Below, one piece after another: positions 34,656 to 43,277 of a stretch of DNA of 64,000 nucleotides (position 1 is its first letter; the number at the start of each line of letters is the position of its first letter). The translations under genes and the position numbers were made by a program. The notes under the pieces were generated by a model. The model saw nothing but the letters and a program-made list of their open reading frames with translations. It did no database searches and was not told where the DNA came from. Where the stretch lies: the NCBI RefSeq assembly GCF_016863495.1, contig NZ_BOOZ01000006.1, forward strand, positions 124,001 to 188,000. The letters are read 5' to 3'. The stretch comes from Micromonospora andamanensis. GTDB taxonomy: Bacteria > Actinomycetota > Actinomycetes > Mycobacteriales > Micromonosporaceae.

Positions 34656-36752
34656 TCAGATGGTGGGGAGGTTGAGGCGGCGGCGTTCGGCGGCCAGGAG
34701 CGTGCGGGCGGGCTGGTGCCACGTGTCGTCGTCGAGCGGGGCGGGGGTGTTTCCGTCGGCGAGAGCCTGCAGCGTGGGGATCTGCTCGGCGTAGACGCCG
34801 CCGATGTTCATCAGGTCGGTGCAGGCTCGTGTGATGGCGGCGCGGGTCTTGGCGGTCCAAGGTCCAGGCCGGCCCCAGGTTTCGCGGCGGCGTCCGCGGA
34901 TGGGGCCTTCGCACAGGTGGTAGCCCAGCCACACCACGGGGGCGTGTAGCCCGGTGGCTTCGGCGAGCAGGGCGACGTTGTCGTAGTCGCCGGCCTGGTC
35001 GCCGCGCATTGGGCGGTAGCCGACGGGGCGGGGGTTGGTCAGCAGCCGCCAGTAGCCGGGATATACGGCGGTGGAGGCGATGAGGTCTTTCTCGTCGCGG
35101 AAGCCGCCTGCGGCGATGGCGTGCGGGAGTTGGTCGAGGAGCAGGTGGGCCAGTTCGCGGCGGACGGCGGGCACGCTCGGGTCGTCGGCTCGCCAGTGGC
35201 GGCCCCGCCTGCCTGGCGTGGTGGCCGTCGAGGCGCCGTCCTGACCAGCAGTGCTGACGGTGTCGAGGGGTGGTAGGCCGTTGCCGTCGGCGAGCTGGCC
35301 GAGCAGGCGGGCGGCGAAGTCGGAGAGCATGTGTTCGAAGCCGCGGCTGCGGTCGTAGTAGTCCTGTACGGGTGTCCAGTGGCCACCGCCGCGGTGCGCG
35401 ACGCGGTGCGCAGCCTCGTGGAGCAGCACCAGCCGGGTGCGGTGCCGGTCGGTGAGCGCGTCGCGGTGGATGGCCACGTCTCCGGTCAGCGGCCGGTAGA
35501 AGCCCTCGGCGCACGGTGACTCGTCGCTGTGGTCGTACACCTTCACCCGGTCAAGGGCGAACGGGCCGATCGCGCGGCGCACCAGCTCGCAGCCCTCGCG
35601 CAGCACCTCGCGTTCGGCGTCGGTCAACGCTTTCAGCGTGACCCAGCTGGTGCGGTTGCGGTTACGGGCGTAGTGGGTCTGCTGGCGGGCCCTGGCCATC
35701 TCCACGCCGAGCAGACCCATCACGGCGGCCTGCTGGTGGCCGGTCAGGCCGGTGGTGACCAGCTCGGTGTAGCCGTTGTCCTTCAGGTCCAGTGCCGCCT
35801 CCTCGCCGCCAGGCACCGTGTAGTAGGTCTGCTCGGGTAGGTTGGCGCGTCCCCAGGTCCGCCACGCGGCGCGGGGACGGGGCAGTCGCACGTCGGTGAA
35901 GAACTGTTCCTGTTCGCGGAGTTTGCCGCCGTTGAGGACGTGCTGGGCGTACAGGTCGATGAGTGCGGGGTCGTCGCTGCTGGCGAGGATGTCGCGGACT
36001 GCGGTGCGCAGCGCGGCGGCTTCCACGACGGTGCGGTCCCGGTTCTGCAGCGCCTTGTGGTCCAGCGACAGGTCGTAGGAGGCGAGGAAGCCGGGCATGC
36101 GGGTGACCAGCACACCGCCGATCCACACGCGTCCCGGTTCGCCGTCGCGCACGCACACCCCGGGGGACGCGGGTGGCTGGTAGCCGGGTTCGGCCAGGGC
36201 GCGGAACCGTCCGATGGCCTCCTGCGCCAGTTCGCGGGGGCATTCGATGGTGAACACGGTGCCGCCGGTGCGGGTGTTGGGGTGGAAGTGGTAGACGAGG
36301 ACTTCACTGCCCTGTTGCGTGCGTGAGGGGATGAGCCCGCCGAGCAGCTTGCGGCGCTCGACGGTGGGCACGAAGCCGTAGGACACGGTCTCGCACCGCA
36401 CGGTGCCGATTTCGGGGCTGCGGGCCAGCACGAGGCAGGCGAGTTTCTTGCCCTCACCGAACTGGCCGATCTGCTCGTCGGTCTTGCGGGACATGCCGAG
36501 GATGAGTCCCTCTTCGGGGATGCCGGGGCCGGCGTCGGCGATGGTCAGGATGCCGTGGGCCCAGCTGACCGCCGCGTTGGCGTCCTCGTCGAGGGCGTTG
36601 GCGATCAGTTCGGAGATCGCCCGCACCGGCGTCCATGACTTCACGTACTCCGGTGAGATGGGGTAGGCCAGGCTGTCGGCGTCCGCCGCGGTCCCGTTTG
36701 GTGGGGCCGTTGTTGTACTGGGGGCGCCGGTGGCGTGGGTGGTGTCGGACAC
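34656..36752 (-). CDS. GHKL-ATPase fused to an HEAAH metallopeptidase-like region
   Basis: The 698-residue protein starts with a GHKL (Hsp90/MORC-type) ATPase. AISELIANALDEDANA is the N box, ILTIADAGPGIPEE the G1 box, and GQFGEGKKLA the G2 lid. A transducer-like region follows. Near residue 440, RLVLLHEAAHRVAHRGGGHW gives a zinc-peptidase HExxH motif, with SDFAARLL downstream as a possible third-ligand helix. The final ~200 residues are unrecognised. I know no named family with this order. ATP-driven conformational control of a protease or binding site is conceivable. The GTG start has GGAGG upstream, and a 12-bp hairpin lies just before it. Confidence 0.75.
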   Translation of the reverse strand: MSDTTHATGAPSTTTAPPNGTAADADSLAYPISPEYVKSWTPVRAISELIANALDEDANAAVSWAHGILTIADAGPGIPEEGLILGMSRKTDEQIGQFGEGKKLACLVLARSPEIGTVRCETVSYGFVPTVERRKLLGGLIPSRTQQGSEVLVYHFHPNTRTGGTVFTIECPRELAQEAIGRFRALAEPGYQPPASPGVCVRDGEPGRVWIGGVLVTRMPGFLASYDLSLDHKALQNRDRTVVEAAALRTAVRDILASSDDPALIDLYAQHVLNGGKLREQEQFFTDVRLPRPRAAWRTWGRANLPEQTYYTVPGGEEAALDLKDNGYTELVTTGLTGHQQAAVMGLLGVEMARARQQTHYARNRNRTSWVTLKALTDAEREVLREGCELVRRAIGPFALDRVKVYDHSDESPCAEGFYRPLTGDVAIHRDALTDRHRTRLVLLHEAAHRVAHRGGGHWTPVQDYYDRSRGFEHMLSDFAARLLGQLADGNGLPPLDTVSTAGQDGASTATTPGRRGRHWRADDPSVPAVRRELAHLLLDQLPHAIAAGGFRDEKDLIASTAVYPGYWRLLTNPRPVGYRPMRGDQAGDYDNVALLAEATGLHAPVVWLGYHLCEGPIRGRRRETWGRPGPWTAKTRAAITRACTDLMNIGGVYAEQIPTLQALADGNTPAPLDDDTWHQPARTLLAAERRRLNLPTI

Positions 36753-36777
36753 GGAAGTTCCTCCGCAGAAATGAGGA

Positions 36778-36805
36778 GATCCGCGACCGGATGCGGTCGC
36801 GGATC
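36778..36805. other. Intergenic hairpin upstream of the GHKL gene
   Basis: Perfect 12-bp arms GATCCGCGACCG (36778-36789) and CGGTCGCGGATC (36794-36805) flank a 4-base loop. It lies ~15 bases before the GGAGG site of the next gene and after the DUF3085 stop. Confidence 0.7.
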
Positions 36806-36903
36806 AGTGAGATGGAAGGTTGCTGTGTCGATGGGGATTGGTCGGGGCAGCGGTGTGTCGGTGGCCCCGCCGCTGCGCGCGGCGGAGCCATCGGCTGGGT
36901 CGG

Positions 36904-37335
36904 TCAGGCGAGGCGGGGCGTGCGGGTGAACCGGTGGGTGAAGGTGCCGGTTTCGACCACCAGGTCCAGCCACTGGTAGCCGAAGGCGTGGGCGCCGCGG
37001 AGTTCCTCGATCAGCGCGCGGGGTCGCTCGGTGAGGTGCAGGTGCTCGACGAAGTCGTCGCCGCCGAGGTCGGGGTCGCTGCGGTGCCCGTCGAGGCGCG
37101 GGTTCCAGCCGTGGGCGTAGACGGTGAGGTTCGCGCCGGGCCGGTCCGGGTCGGTCAGCCGGGGCAGGCCGTTGGACATGAGGTACACGCCGTCGTCGTG
37201 GACCCACTCCAACGCCCCGGGGCAGGAAGCGCCGTACTCAGTCTCGGTGAGGCTGGGGACGTGCTCGCTGGCGGCGACGGCATGTTCGGCCAGCCGCAGC
37301 GTCTCGGGCAGGGGGAAGTACAGGTGCAGTGCCAT
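36904..37335 (-). CDS. DUF3085 protein (copy 1)
   Basis: The 143 residues show LYFPLPETLRLAEHAVAASE near the start and WVHDDGVYLMSNGLPRLTD in the middle, the DUF3085 pattern. This small protein family is widespread on plasmids and mobile elements and has no known function. The ATG at 37335 follows AGGAG. A distant relative lies at 63143-63556. The next gene in transcription order is the GHKL ATPase. Confidence 0.78.
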   Translation of the reverse strand: MALHLYFPLPETLRLAEHAVAASEHVPSLTETEYGASCPGALEWVHDDGVYLMSNGLPRLTDPDRPGANLTVYAHGWNPRLDGHRSDPDLGGDDFVEHLHLTERPRALIEELRGAHAFGYQWLDLVVETGTFTHRFTRTPRLA

Positions 37336-37360
37336 CGAAGGGCTCCTGTCGGTGCGTTGG

Positions 37361-38536
37361 TCAGGGTTGGTGGTTGCTGAGGTGGGCGCCGAGGTGCGGC
37401 CCTTGCCGTACGGCCGCGATAGCGCCGGGGATCTGGCGGCGTTGCCAGCCGTCAAGGGCGGTGGGCAGGTCGGCGCCCCACCGTTGGTGCTGGGTGAGGG
37501 CGGTGGTGAGGGCGGCGGCCTGCTCGATGCCGTTGTTGGCGCCTCTGCCGGTGTGTGGGCGGACGGGAGCGAGGGCGTCGCCGATCAAGACCGCCCAGCC
37601 ACGGCCGACGGGCCAGGCCATGTGGGTGGGTGGGTCGATGTCCATCACCGGCGCGGCCATGCGCATGGTGGTGGTGTGCACGGTCTCGGCGTGCGGTAGG
37701 GGCAGAACGAGTGCGGCGCGGGTGTCGACCACCGCGCGGGCGGTGTCGGAGACGTGGTGGGGCAGGGCGAACGTGCGCCGCTGCGGCGGGGCCCCGAAGC
37801 AGCGGGTGTAGTCGTCGGCGCTGCAGGTGAGGTACAGCGTCCAGTCCAGACCGCCGGGGACCGGGGCGACGTTGTACTGGCATCCGGGTCCGGGTTCCAG
37901 GCGGAGGAAGTCCCGCACGTGCGAGAGTGCGCCGGCGGCGTGTCCGCGGTGGGCGACGTAGCCGGCGTAGCGCAGCCGCCGTCCGGGGTCGAGCAGTCGC
38001 CGACCGGTGGAGGTCCGGCCGTCGGCGAACACGACCAGGTCCGCGACCGCGTGGCTGTGGTCGGCGAACTCCAGGTGAGGGCGCCCGTCGTGCTCGGTGA
38101 GGCCGGTGACGCGCCGTCCGGTCTGCAGGACACCTGCGGGTAGGCGGCGGATTAGGGCGTAGTGCAGCAGCGACCAGGTGGTGTTGCGCCCCGGATACAG
38201 GTGCCGGGCGATGTGGATGGGCTGCCGGTAGCGGAGGGTGACCTCCAGGACCGTTTCGGAGGGGTGGGCGACGATCTCGTCCTGGCTGATGCCGAGGCGA
38301 TCGAGGACGTCGAGGGCGGGATGTTCCAGACCGATCAACCCGCCGCCGCGCGGCGCCGCGGCGGGGGCGGCCTCGTACAGCGTCACTGGGAAGCCGGCGT
38401 GCAGCAGGAGCAGGGCGGTGGTGGCGCCAGTCACGGAGCCGCCGACTACCGCAACGCGCAGTCGCGGTGGCGTCCCGGCGGCGCGGGCGGACAGGTCCCT
38501 CGGCGGGCTGGCGAGAGGGGTGTGCGGCTGTGTCAT
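37361..38536 (-). CDS. FAD-dependent monooxygenase
   Basis: The 391-residue flavoprotein is of the p-hydroxybenzoate-hydroxylase fold. VAVVGGSVTGATTALLLLHA is the Rossmann ADP-binding turn (near 27-46), VVFADGRTSTGRR is the DG motif, and VLIGDALAPVRPHTGRGANN is the GD motif that binds the FAD ribityl chain. Enzymes of this group hydroxylate or epoxidise small molecules, for example in antibiotic tailoring or tetracycline inactivation. Substrate unknown. It is metabolic cargo among unknown island genes. AAGGAG precedes the ATG, and a 32-bp palindrome lies just upstream. Confidence 0.85.
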   Translation of the reverse strand: MTQPHTPLASPPRDLSARAAGTPPRLRVAVVGGSVTGATTALLLLHAGFPVTLYEAAPAAAPRGGGLIGLEHPALDVLDRLGISQDEIVAHPSETVLEVTLRYRQPIHIARHLYPGRNTTWSLLHYALIRRLPAGVLQTGRRVTGLTEHDGRPHLEFADHSHAVADLVVFADGRTSTGRRLLDPGRRLRYAGYVAHRGHAAGALSHVRDFLRLEPGPGCQYNVAPVPGGLDWTLYLTCSADDYTRCFGAPPQRRTFALPHHVSDTARAVVDTRAALVLPLPHAETVHTTTMRMAAPVMDIDPPTHMAWPVGRGWAVLIGDALAPVRPHTGRGANNGIEQAAALTTALTQHQRWGADLPTALDGWQRRQIPGAIAAVRQGPHLGAHLSNHQP

Positions 38537-38564
38537 CCGGGTCTCCTTCCGATCGAGAGGGGAA

Positions 38565-38596
38565 GCCCGGGCACGGCCGTACGGCCGTGCCCGGGC
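38565..38596. other. 32-bp perfect palindrome
   Basis: GCCCGGGCACGGCCGT (38565-38580) is followed directly by its complement (38581-38596). It shares the arm CCCGGGCACGGCC with the hairpin at 43071-43101. It sits between the unknown gene at 38794 and the monooxygenase start. Confidence 0.8.
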
Positions 38597-38793
38597 GGGT
38601 GCGCGTCGTGCGCGAGGTGGCCGGGCATCGGCCGTGGGTGGTGCGGTTCAGATCAGGTCAGCGCCCACGGGACGACCTGGTCGGCGCGTCTCAAGAGGCG
38701 TGACGGGGGCAGCTGTGCGGGACAGGCTCACCGCGGAGGACCGCTCAGGTGCTGATGCGGGTTCGCGGCGGGGTGTAGCGGCTGCCAGGCCGC

Positions 38794-39309
38794 TCAGGCA
38801 CCGGGATGCAGCATCCGTGCCAGCGGAAGCAGCAGGTCGAGCACCTCACTGGCGCCGGTCTCCGGGGCCTCGTCGACGGCGATGAGTCCTTCGGGTTGGT
38901 CACGGAAACGAGTCAGGACGTAGGCAGTGCCGGCGGCGTCCACCGCCTCGATGTAGCGGACCATCTGATGCGGATCCACGGCGTCGCTGACCGCGGCGTG
39001 CATGAACACCCAAGCCAGAATGCGGATTGGGCCGGTGGCCGTGACGAGGTTGGCCTGCACGACCGGGCTGTGCAGTTCGGCGGCGGCGTGACGCAGCACC
39101 GCGACGGCGTCGGTGTTCGCCTCGTCCGATGCCGTCGTCGGCGCGGTGGCCACGCTGACGTGACGGGCGGTCGGGTCGGGATGCCCGGGAACCGGGGCTT
39201 CCCGCAGCACCGCCAGCAGGGTCGGACCGGGCCACGGGTAGGCGCGGTGGGCGTGCTGGTCCATGCCATGCAGGCAGTACAAGATGGCTTGTTGACGTGG
39301 GGTGAGCAT
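38794..39309 (-). CDS. Unknown island protein, divergent member of a repeated family
   Basis: The protein has 171 residues, soluble and mostly helical. It shows a W/P-rich N terminus (AYPWPGPTLLAVLREAPVPG) and a C-terminal strand pair AVDAAGTAYVLTRFRDQPEG. The latter resembles the VDxDGxxYQLxRxRG core of the genes at 46209, 58859 and 62434. I take it as a distant fourth member; function unknown. Confidence 0.6.
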   Translation of the reverse strand: MLTPRQQAILYCLHGMDQHAHRAYPWPGPTLLAVLREAPVPGHPDPTARHVSVATAPTTASDEANTDAVAVLRHAAAELHSPVVQANLVTATGPIRILAWVFMHAAVSDAVDPHQMVRYIEAVDAAGTAYVLTRFRDQPEGLIAVDEAPETGASEVLDLLLPLARMLHPGA

Positions 39310-39640
39310 CTTTCTCCGATCGTGGTGACGAGATCATCCGACTTGTAGGTCGTATGGGAGGCATACGCGCTGGTCAGGTGGGCCGCGACTCCGTACGGCC
39401 GGTCGCGGCCGGCGCTCTACAGTGGTGCCGTCTGGTGTCGTTGACATCGACGTCCGTAGGTGGCGGGGGATGCCGCGCACTTCGGCGCGCGGCCCGGTTC
39501 CGGGAAGCTCGTCCGCGGCCGGTCGTCGCAGGGCGGTGACGGGGCAGCCGGCGGCGTCCAGGTCGTGCGGGTACGGGTCGGTTAGTTCGACCAGCCAGGA
39601 CCCACCGGCCCGCGCCTGACGGGCGGTGTCGAGGTGGCCG
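39310..39640. other. Intergenic region with a possible start-less coding remnant
   Basis: On the minus strand, between about 39640 and 39425, one frame has strongly GC-biased third positions and a sensible peptide (GGSWLVELTDPYPHDLDAAG) but no ATG, GTG or TTG at its head. It may be a decayed gene or a short protein with an unusual start. The rest shows nothing. Confidence 0.35.
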
Positions 39641-41158
39641 TCACGCCTGCTGTCCGGTACACAGCTGGATCGCCTCGGCCACGTCGTCGGCAGTCGGCTG
39701 GCGGTGACCAGCGAGATCGGCGATCGTGAAGGCCAGCCGGAGCACACGCACGGCGCGTCGCTGCGACACCGCCCCCAGCTGGAGCAACCTCTGCAGCCGA
39801 GCGAATCGGCTGGCGGGCACACTGGCGAGGGCGTCTCGCAGTCCCTGGAGGGTGGCCTCCGCGTTGGTGGCCCAGGGCCTGCCACCCCATCGGGCTGCGG
39901 CGGCGACGCGGGCGGCTGCCACGCGGGCGGCGACGACCGCGGTCGTCGTGAACGTCCCACCCGGCGGGCCGCCGGGTTCGGGCATCGAGGGCAGGGCGGC
40001 GCGGATGTCGATCCGATCGAGCAGAGCCGACATCCGATCCAAGGCACGGCGGTGTGCCGGCGACGGAAAACCACATCCTGCGATCGGCGCCACGCCTTGT
40101 GCGATCGCGAGCAGCAGCTGCGTGCGGGCCGGGTAGCTGGCCGTCCCGCCGGAGCCGACCACAGTGACGCGCCGATCCTCCAGCACCGACCGCAGCAGGT
40201 AGCGGGCCGGCGACGGAAGATGGTCAGCGTCGGCGCAGAAGAGCACTCCGCCGTGGGCCAACCCGACGGCGCCGGGCCGGCGTAGGGAGCCGCTGAGGGC
40301 CGTGAGGCTGATGCTGTGGTGCGGGGCTTGCCAGGGCGGGCGGTGCCGCACGACCGCCTCAGGTGGCAGGGTGCCTGCGGCGCGGTGGGCGGCGGCGACC
40401 TCGGCGGCGGTGGCGGGGTCGAGGTCGGGCAGCAGGCCGGGCAGTCGTTCGGCGAGCATCGCCGCCCTACAGTCGGGCGGGCCGGTCATGAGCAGGTGGT
40501 GGCCGCCGGCGGCGGTGATCTCGAGGATCCGCCGCGCCATGTGGTCGGCGGGCAGGTCGGCGAGGTCGATGTCCGGCAGTGGCGGTGTGGTCGGCCACGC
40601 CTGCGGGGTTCGCAGCGCCGCTTCGCCGCGCAGTCCGGCGACCAGCTCGGTGAGGGTACGGGCGGTGGACACCTGGCTGGAGGTCGCCAGCGCAGCCTCG
40701 GTGAGGTTGCCGGGCGCGACGACCGCGTCGGGCAGGTCGGCGTGCGCCGCGGCGGCGAGCCGGGCGGTCAGCCCTGGCGTGGTGCGGAGGGCGCCGTTCA
40801 GTCCGAGTTCACCGAGATGCAGCGTGGCGGGGAGCCGGTGGGCGGGAATCTGGCCGCTGGCGGCGAGCAGCGCGACGGCGAACGCCAGGTCGAGGCCGCT
40901 GTCGGCGGCGGATAGGGGTTCGGGTTCGACGCTGAGGGTGACCGGATGCCGCGGCCAGAGGCAGCCGGAGGAGTTGCCGATGGCGGCGTGGACGCGGTCA
41001 CGGGTGGTCCGGGCGGACTCGGCGGGCAGGCCGGTGATGGTGGTCGACCGCTGGTCGGTGGCGGGCACCGCGCGGATGGCGACGAGGCGGGCGTCGGCGC
41101 CGGTATGCGCCACGGCCGGCACCATCACCGGCTGAATGCGTTGCATTGCTTCGGTCAT
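39641..41158 (-). CDS. ComM/YifB (Mg-chelatase ChlI-like) protein without ATPase motifs
   Basis: The 505-residue protein has the two-part plan of the YifB/ComM family. An N-terminal S5-like ChlI domain (TITGLPAESARTTRDRVHAA; LHLGELGLNGALR) precedes a central AAA+ region and a C-terminal Mg_chelatase_C helix bundle. The ATP site is lost: Walker A reads TGPPDCRAAMLAE with no GK(S/T), and Walker B reads GVLFCADADHL instead of a hydrophobic-DE. ComM is normally a DNA branch-migration helicase. This version is probably a non-hydrolysing scaffold or competitor. ATG 41158 is chosen because the family sequence begins there; the frame extends to 41824 with arginine-rich noise. Confidence 0.8.
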   Translation of the reverse strand: MTEAMQRIQPVMVPAVAHTGADARLVAIRAVPATDQRSTTITGLPAESARTTRDRVHAAIGNSSGCLWPRHPVTLSVEPEPLSAADSGLDLAFAVALLAASGQIPAHRLPATLHLGELGLNGALRTTPGLTARLAAAAHADLPDAVVAPGNLTEAALATSSQVSTARTLTELVAGLRGEAALRTPQAWPTTPPLPDIDLADLPADHMARRILEITAAGGHHLLMTGPPDCRAAMLAERLPGLLPDLDPATAAEVAAAHRAAGTLPPEAVVRHRPPWQAPHHSISLTALSGSLRRPGAVGLAHGGVLFCADADHLPSPARYLLRSVLEDRRVTVVGSGGTASYPARTQLLLAIAQGVAPIAGCGFPSPAHRRALDRMSALLDRIDIRAALPSMPEPGGPPGGTFTTTAVVAARVAAARVAAAARWGGRPWATNAEATLQGLRDALASVPASRFARLQRLLQLGAVSQRRAVRVLRLAFTIADLAGHRQPTADDVAEAIQLCTGQQA

Positions 41159-41385
41159 GGGGGGGGTGGTGATCCTTTCTGGGCGGGGCGGGGCGGTGCC
41201 GCCGGGACGATCCCGACGTGCACCGTGTGGGCTGGGTGAGGCACGCCGCGATTCGGCTCGGGTGGCACGAGGTGCCGCAAGCCCCTGTTGAGGGGCCGGT
41301 GTGCCAGGCGGCGTACCGCCTGCGACCGGCTGCGGGAGTTCCCGGCTGTGCCGGGCTTCGCACGGCCGGATCTGGGCCGCAGCCG

Positions 41386-41736
41386 TCACATGGGCAGTTC
41401 CAGCACTCCGAGTTCGGCGAGCGGAATGACGAGCGCCCGTACTCGATCGACGGATGCTTGTCGTTCGTCGAGGTGTGACAGCGACATGTTCGCCAGTGCG
41501 CTGGCGATGAGCAGCTGGTCCTCGGGGGTGCCGCTGTTGGTTCTCGCCGCGTCGAGTACGTGATTGAGGTCTTGCTGATGCCTCTGTATCAAGCCGGTGT
41601 TGAACTCGACGGTCGCGGCGGCGCTGATGAGCGCGGCCACGGCTGGGGATTGCAGATTGTTGTGCAATGCGGTCCAGTTGACGGTCGCGCCAACTTGCAA
41701 GGCCAGGTCGTTGATGGCTTCCGTGATGCCGCTCAT
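41386..41736 (-). CDS. Small helical hypothetical protein
   Basis: The 116 residues are all predicted helical (ALISAAATVEFNTGLIQRHQ; LLIASALANMSLSHLDERQA) and acidic to neutral. No family is recognised. It follows the second DUF4262 gene by only 3 bp, so the two share a transcript. Confidence 0.6.
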   Translation of the reverse strand: MSGITEAINDLALQVGATVNWTALHNNLQSPAVAALISAAATVEFNTGLIQRHQQDLNHVLDAARTNSGTPEDQLLIASALANMSLSHLDERQASVDRVRALVIPLAELGVLELPM

Positions 41737-41739
41737 CGG

Positions 41740-42189
41740 TTATGGGCGTCCCAGCAGCGGTTGTACGTGAGCGGGGTATTGGTAGCGGTCGTCCCACGGG
41801 AACCGGGAGTGCGGGTCCGGCCACACGATCTGCTGCAGGCGCAAGCGATCCTTGCCGTACCGGGCGTAGGCCGCACGGGGAAGCAGCGCGTCGGTGGCGG
41901 GTCCCTCGACGATGATGGCGTCGTAGCCGGCGAGCAGGTCGGCGACGCGTTGGCCGTGGATGAACCGCTCGTTCCGGGAGTCGACGCGTCCGGCCATATC
42001 GTTCAGCAGTTTCTGGGCGATGAGCGGGTCGAGGCCGGCGATGACCAACTCAGGGACATCGTGCTCGGTCAGGCCTACGGTGTAGGCGAACCCGCTCTCC
42101 CCGAGATCGGGTAGTACGGCGGTCACTGCCCAGCCGAATTCGTTGATGAGACGTTGCTGGTTTTGGAGGAACTCTTCGAGGGGTGGCAC
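41740..42189 (-). CDS. DUF4262 protein (copy 2)
   Basis: This 149-residue paralog of the gene at 30650 has NEFGWAVTAVLPDLGES, AYTVGLTEHDVPELVIAGLD and LLNDMAGRVDSRNERFIHGQ. Both copies keep the same histidine and GQR(V/I)xDLxAGYDA segments, which may mark the functional surface. Function unknown. Good AAGGAAGGAAAC-type ribosome binding site upstream. Confidence 0.8.
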   Translation of the reverse strand: MPPLEEFLQNQQRLINEFGWAVTAVLPDLGESGFAYTVGLTEHDVPELVIAGLDPLIAQKLLNDMAGRVDSRNERFIHGQRVADLLAGYDAIIVEGPATDALLPRAAYARYGKDRLRLQQIVWPDPHSRFPWDDRYQYPAHVQPLLGRP

Positions 42190-42392
42190 CTTGTTTCCTT
42201 CCTTCTTGAGCGGACGAGGATGGAGACGGCGTCGCCAAGAAACAGCGGGGCACCGTCCGGCCCCTTGATGTGTTTGTGGAGCCAGATGCGATACCGCCGG
42301 CCGTCAGCATCGAAGAGGTGACGCCAGTGGCCGGGATGGCGCGAACGGGACTGCTGGTCGGCGATGACCCGGACGGCCATGCGCCAGCGCAT
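42123..42392 (-). CDS. Possible small protein overlapping the DUF4262 start
   Basis: An 89-codon frame includes RHLFDADGRRYRIWLHKHIK and APLFLGDAVSILVRSR, which read like a real beta-rich protein. It would overlap the DUF4262 gene by 67 bp. GTG a few codons upstream of ATG 42392 is an alternative start. Without it, 42190-42574 would be an unexplained 385-bp gap. Confidence 0.4.
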   Translation of the reverse strand: MRWRMAVRVIADQQSRSRHPGHWRHLFDADGRRYRIWLHKHIKGPDGAPLFLGDAVSILVRSRRKETRCHPSKSSSKTSNVSSTNSAGQ

Positions 42393-42574
42393 CGGGTCGG
42401 TCACGGTCTCGGGGGTGGTGTGGGCAGCATGAGGGCGGGTCCTTTCGACGACCGGGATCGGGCGGGTGGTCACCGCCCCTCGACCGTCTCGGCTCGTGGC
42501 CTCGGAGCGTCCTCCTCGCCGTTCGGGCCGGGCGATGGTGACCGCGCCGATCGACGCTCGACTCTGCACAAAGA

Positions 42575-43012
42575 TCAAGTCGCACAGGGGTCGTCGGCGG
42601 GGGTCGCGCTTCCGTACGCCAATTCCTGACCGGCTGAGCTCTCGCAGTGCCGGTGGGTGTCTCTGCGGATGAGGAAGCATTCGGGCACGGCGGGGTCGTC
42701 GTGCCGGTAGTCCTGCAGGCGGGTGTCGTCGTGCGCGGGCCGGCCGCAGTGGGCGCAGCGCCGCGGGACCTCGCGCTCCAGGTGCTGCCCGTCAGGACCC
42801 GGGCTGACGGTGTGGTCGTGAGCGCTGAACGTGCAGCGGCCGTAGGTGCAGAACGGGCGGCCGGGCGTTCGTAGCCGCCGGCTGACCTCGTCGGTGACGG
42901 CGTTGGCGAGGTCGAGGTCCGCCTTGCTGCTGTAGTGGGGCAGGCCGGCGTCGTCGAGCTCGGTCATGCTGTGGTCGGCGTAGCGGGCCACACGTGGGTC
43001 CATGAGGTGCAT
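42575..43012 (-). CDS. Zinc-ribbon-like hypothetical protein
   Basis: The 145 residues hold two Cys-rich sites (PFCTYGRCTFSAHDH and RCAHCGRPAHDD), followed by PECFLIRRDTHRHC. Metal binding is likely. No family is recognised. AGGAGC precedes the ATG. A hairpin at 43071-43101 lies upstream. Confidence 0.6.
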   Translation of the reverse strand: MHLMDPRVARYADHSMTELDDAGLPHYSSKADLDLANAVTDEVSRRLRTPGRPFCTYGRCTFSAHDHTVSPGPDGQHLEREVPRRCAHCGRPAHDDTRLQDYRHDDPAVPECFLIRRDTHRHCESSAGQELAYGSATPADDPCAT

Positions 43013-43070
43013 CGGGGTTGCTCCTGGCTGCTCGGTGGATGCTGTGGCTGGCCGCCGAAGCCGGTGGGAA

Positions 43071-43101
43071 CCCGGGCACGGCCTTTTCGGCCGTGCCCGG
43101 G
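43071..43101. other. Intergenic hairpin
   Basis: Arms CCCGGGCACGGCC (43071-43083) and GGCCGTGCCCGGG (43089-43101) flank the loop TTTTC. The same arm sequence occurs in the palindrome at 38565-38596, so the two hairpins are copies of one element. Confidence 0.75.
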
Positions 43102-43277
43102 GGCGCGGATTGCGCGAGGTGGTCGGGCGTCGGCCTGGGTCGTGCGAGGTCGCGAGGCGAGTTCAGCTGCGGCGGCGAGGGTCACCGCACCGCCAGCGGC
43201 GCACGGCAGAGCGTGGGCGCGGTACGCGTCACCGCGCTGCTCCTGATCGGGCGGGGCGCTTGTCGTTGCGCTGATGC

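Noticed and set aside
41159..41824. N-terminal extension of the ComM-like protein to 41824
   Set aside because: The added residues are Arg/Ser/Thr-rich noise; family sequence starts at 41158, and another gene occupies 41386-41736.
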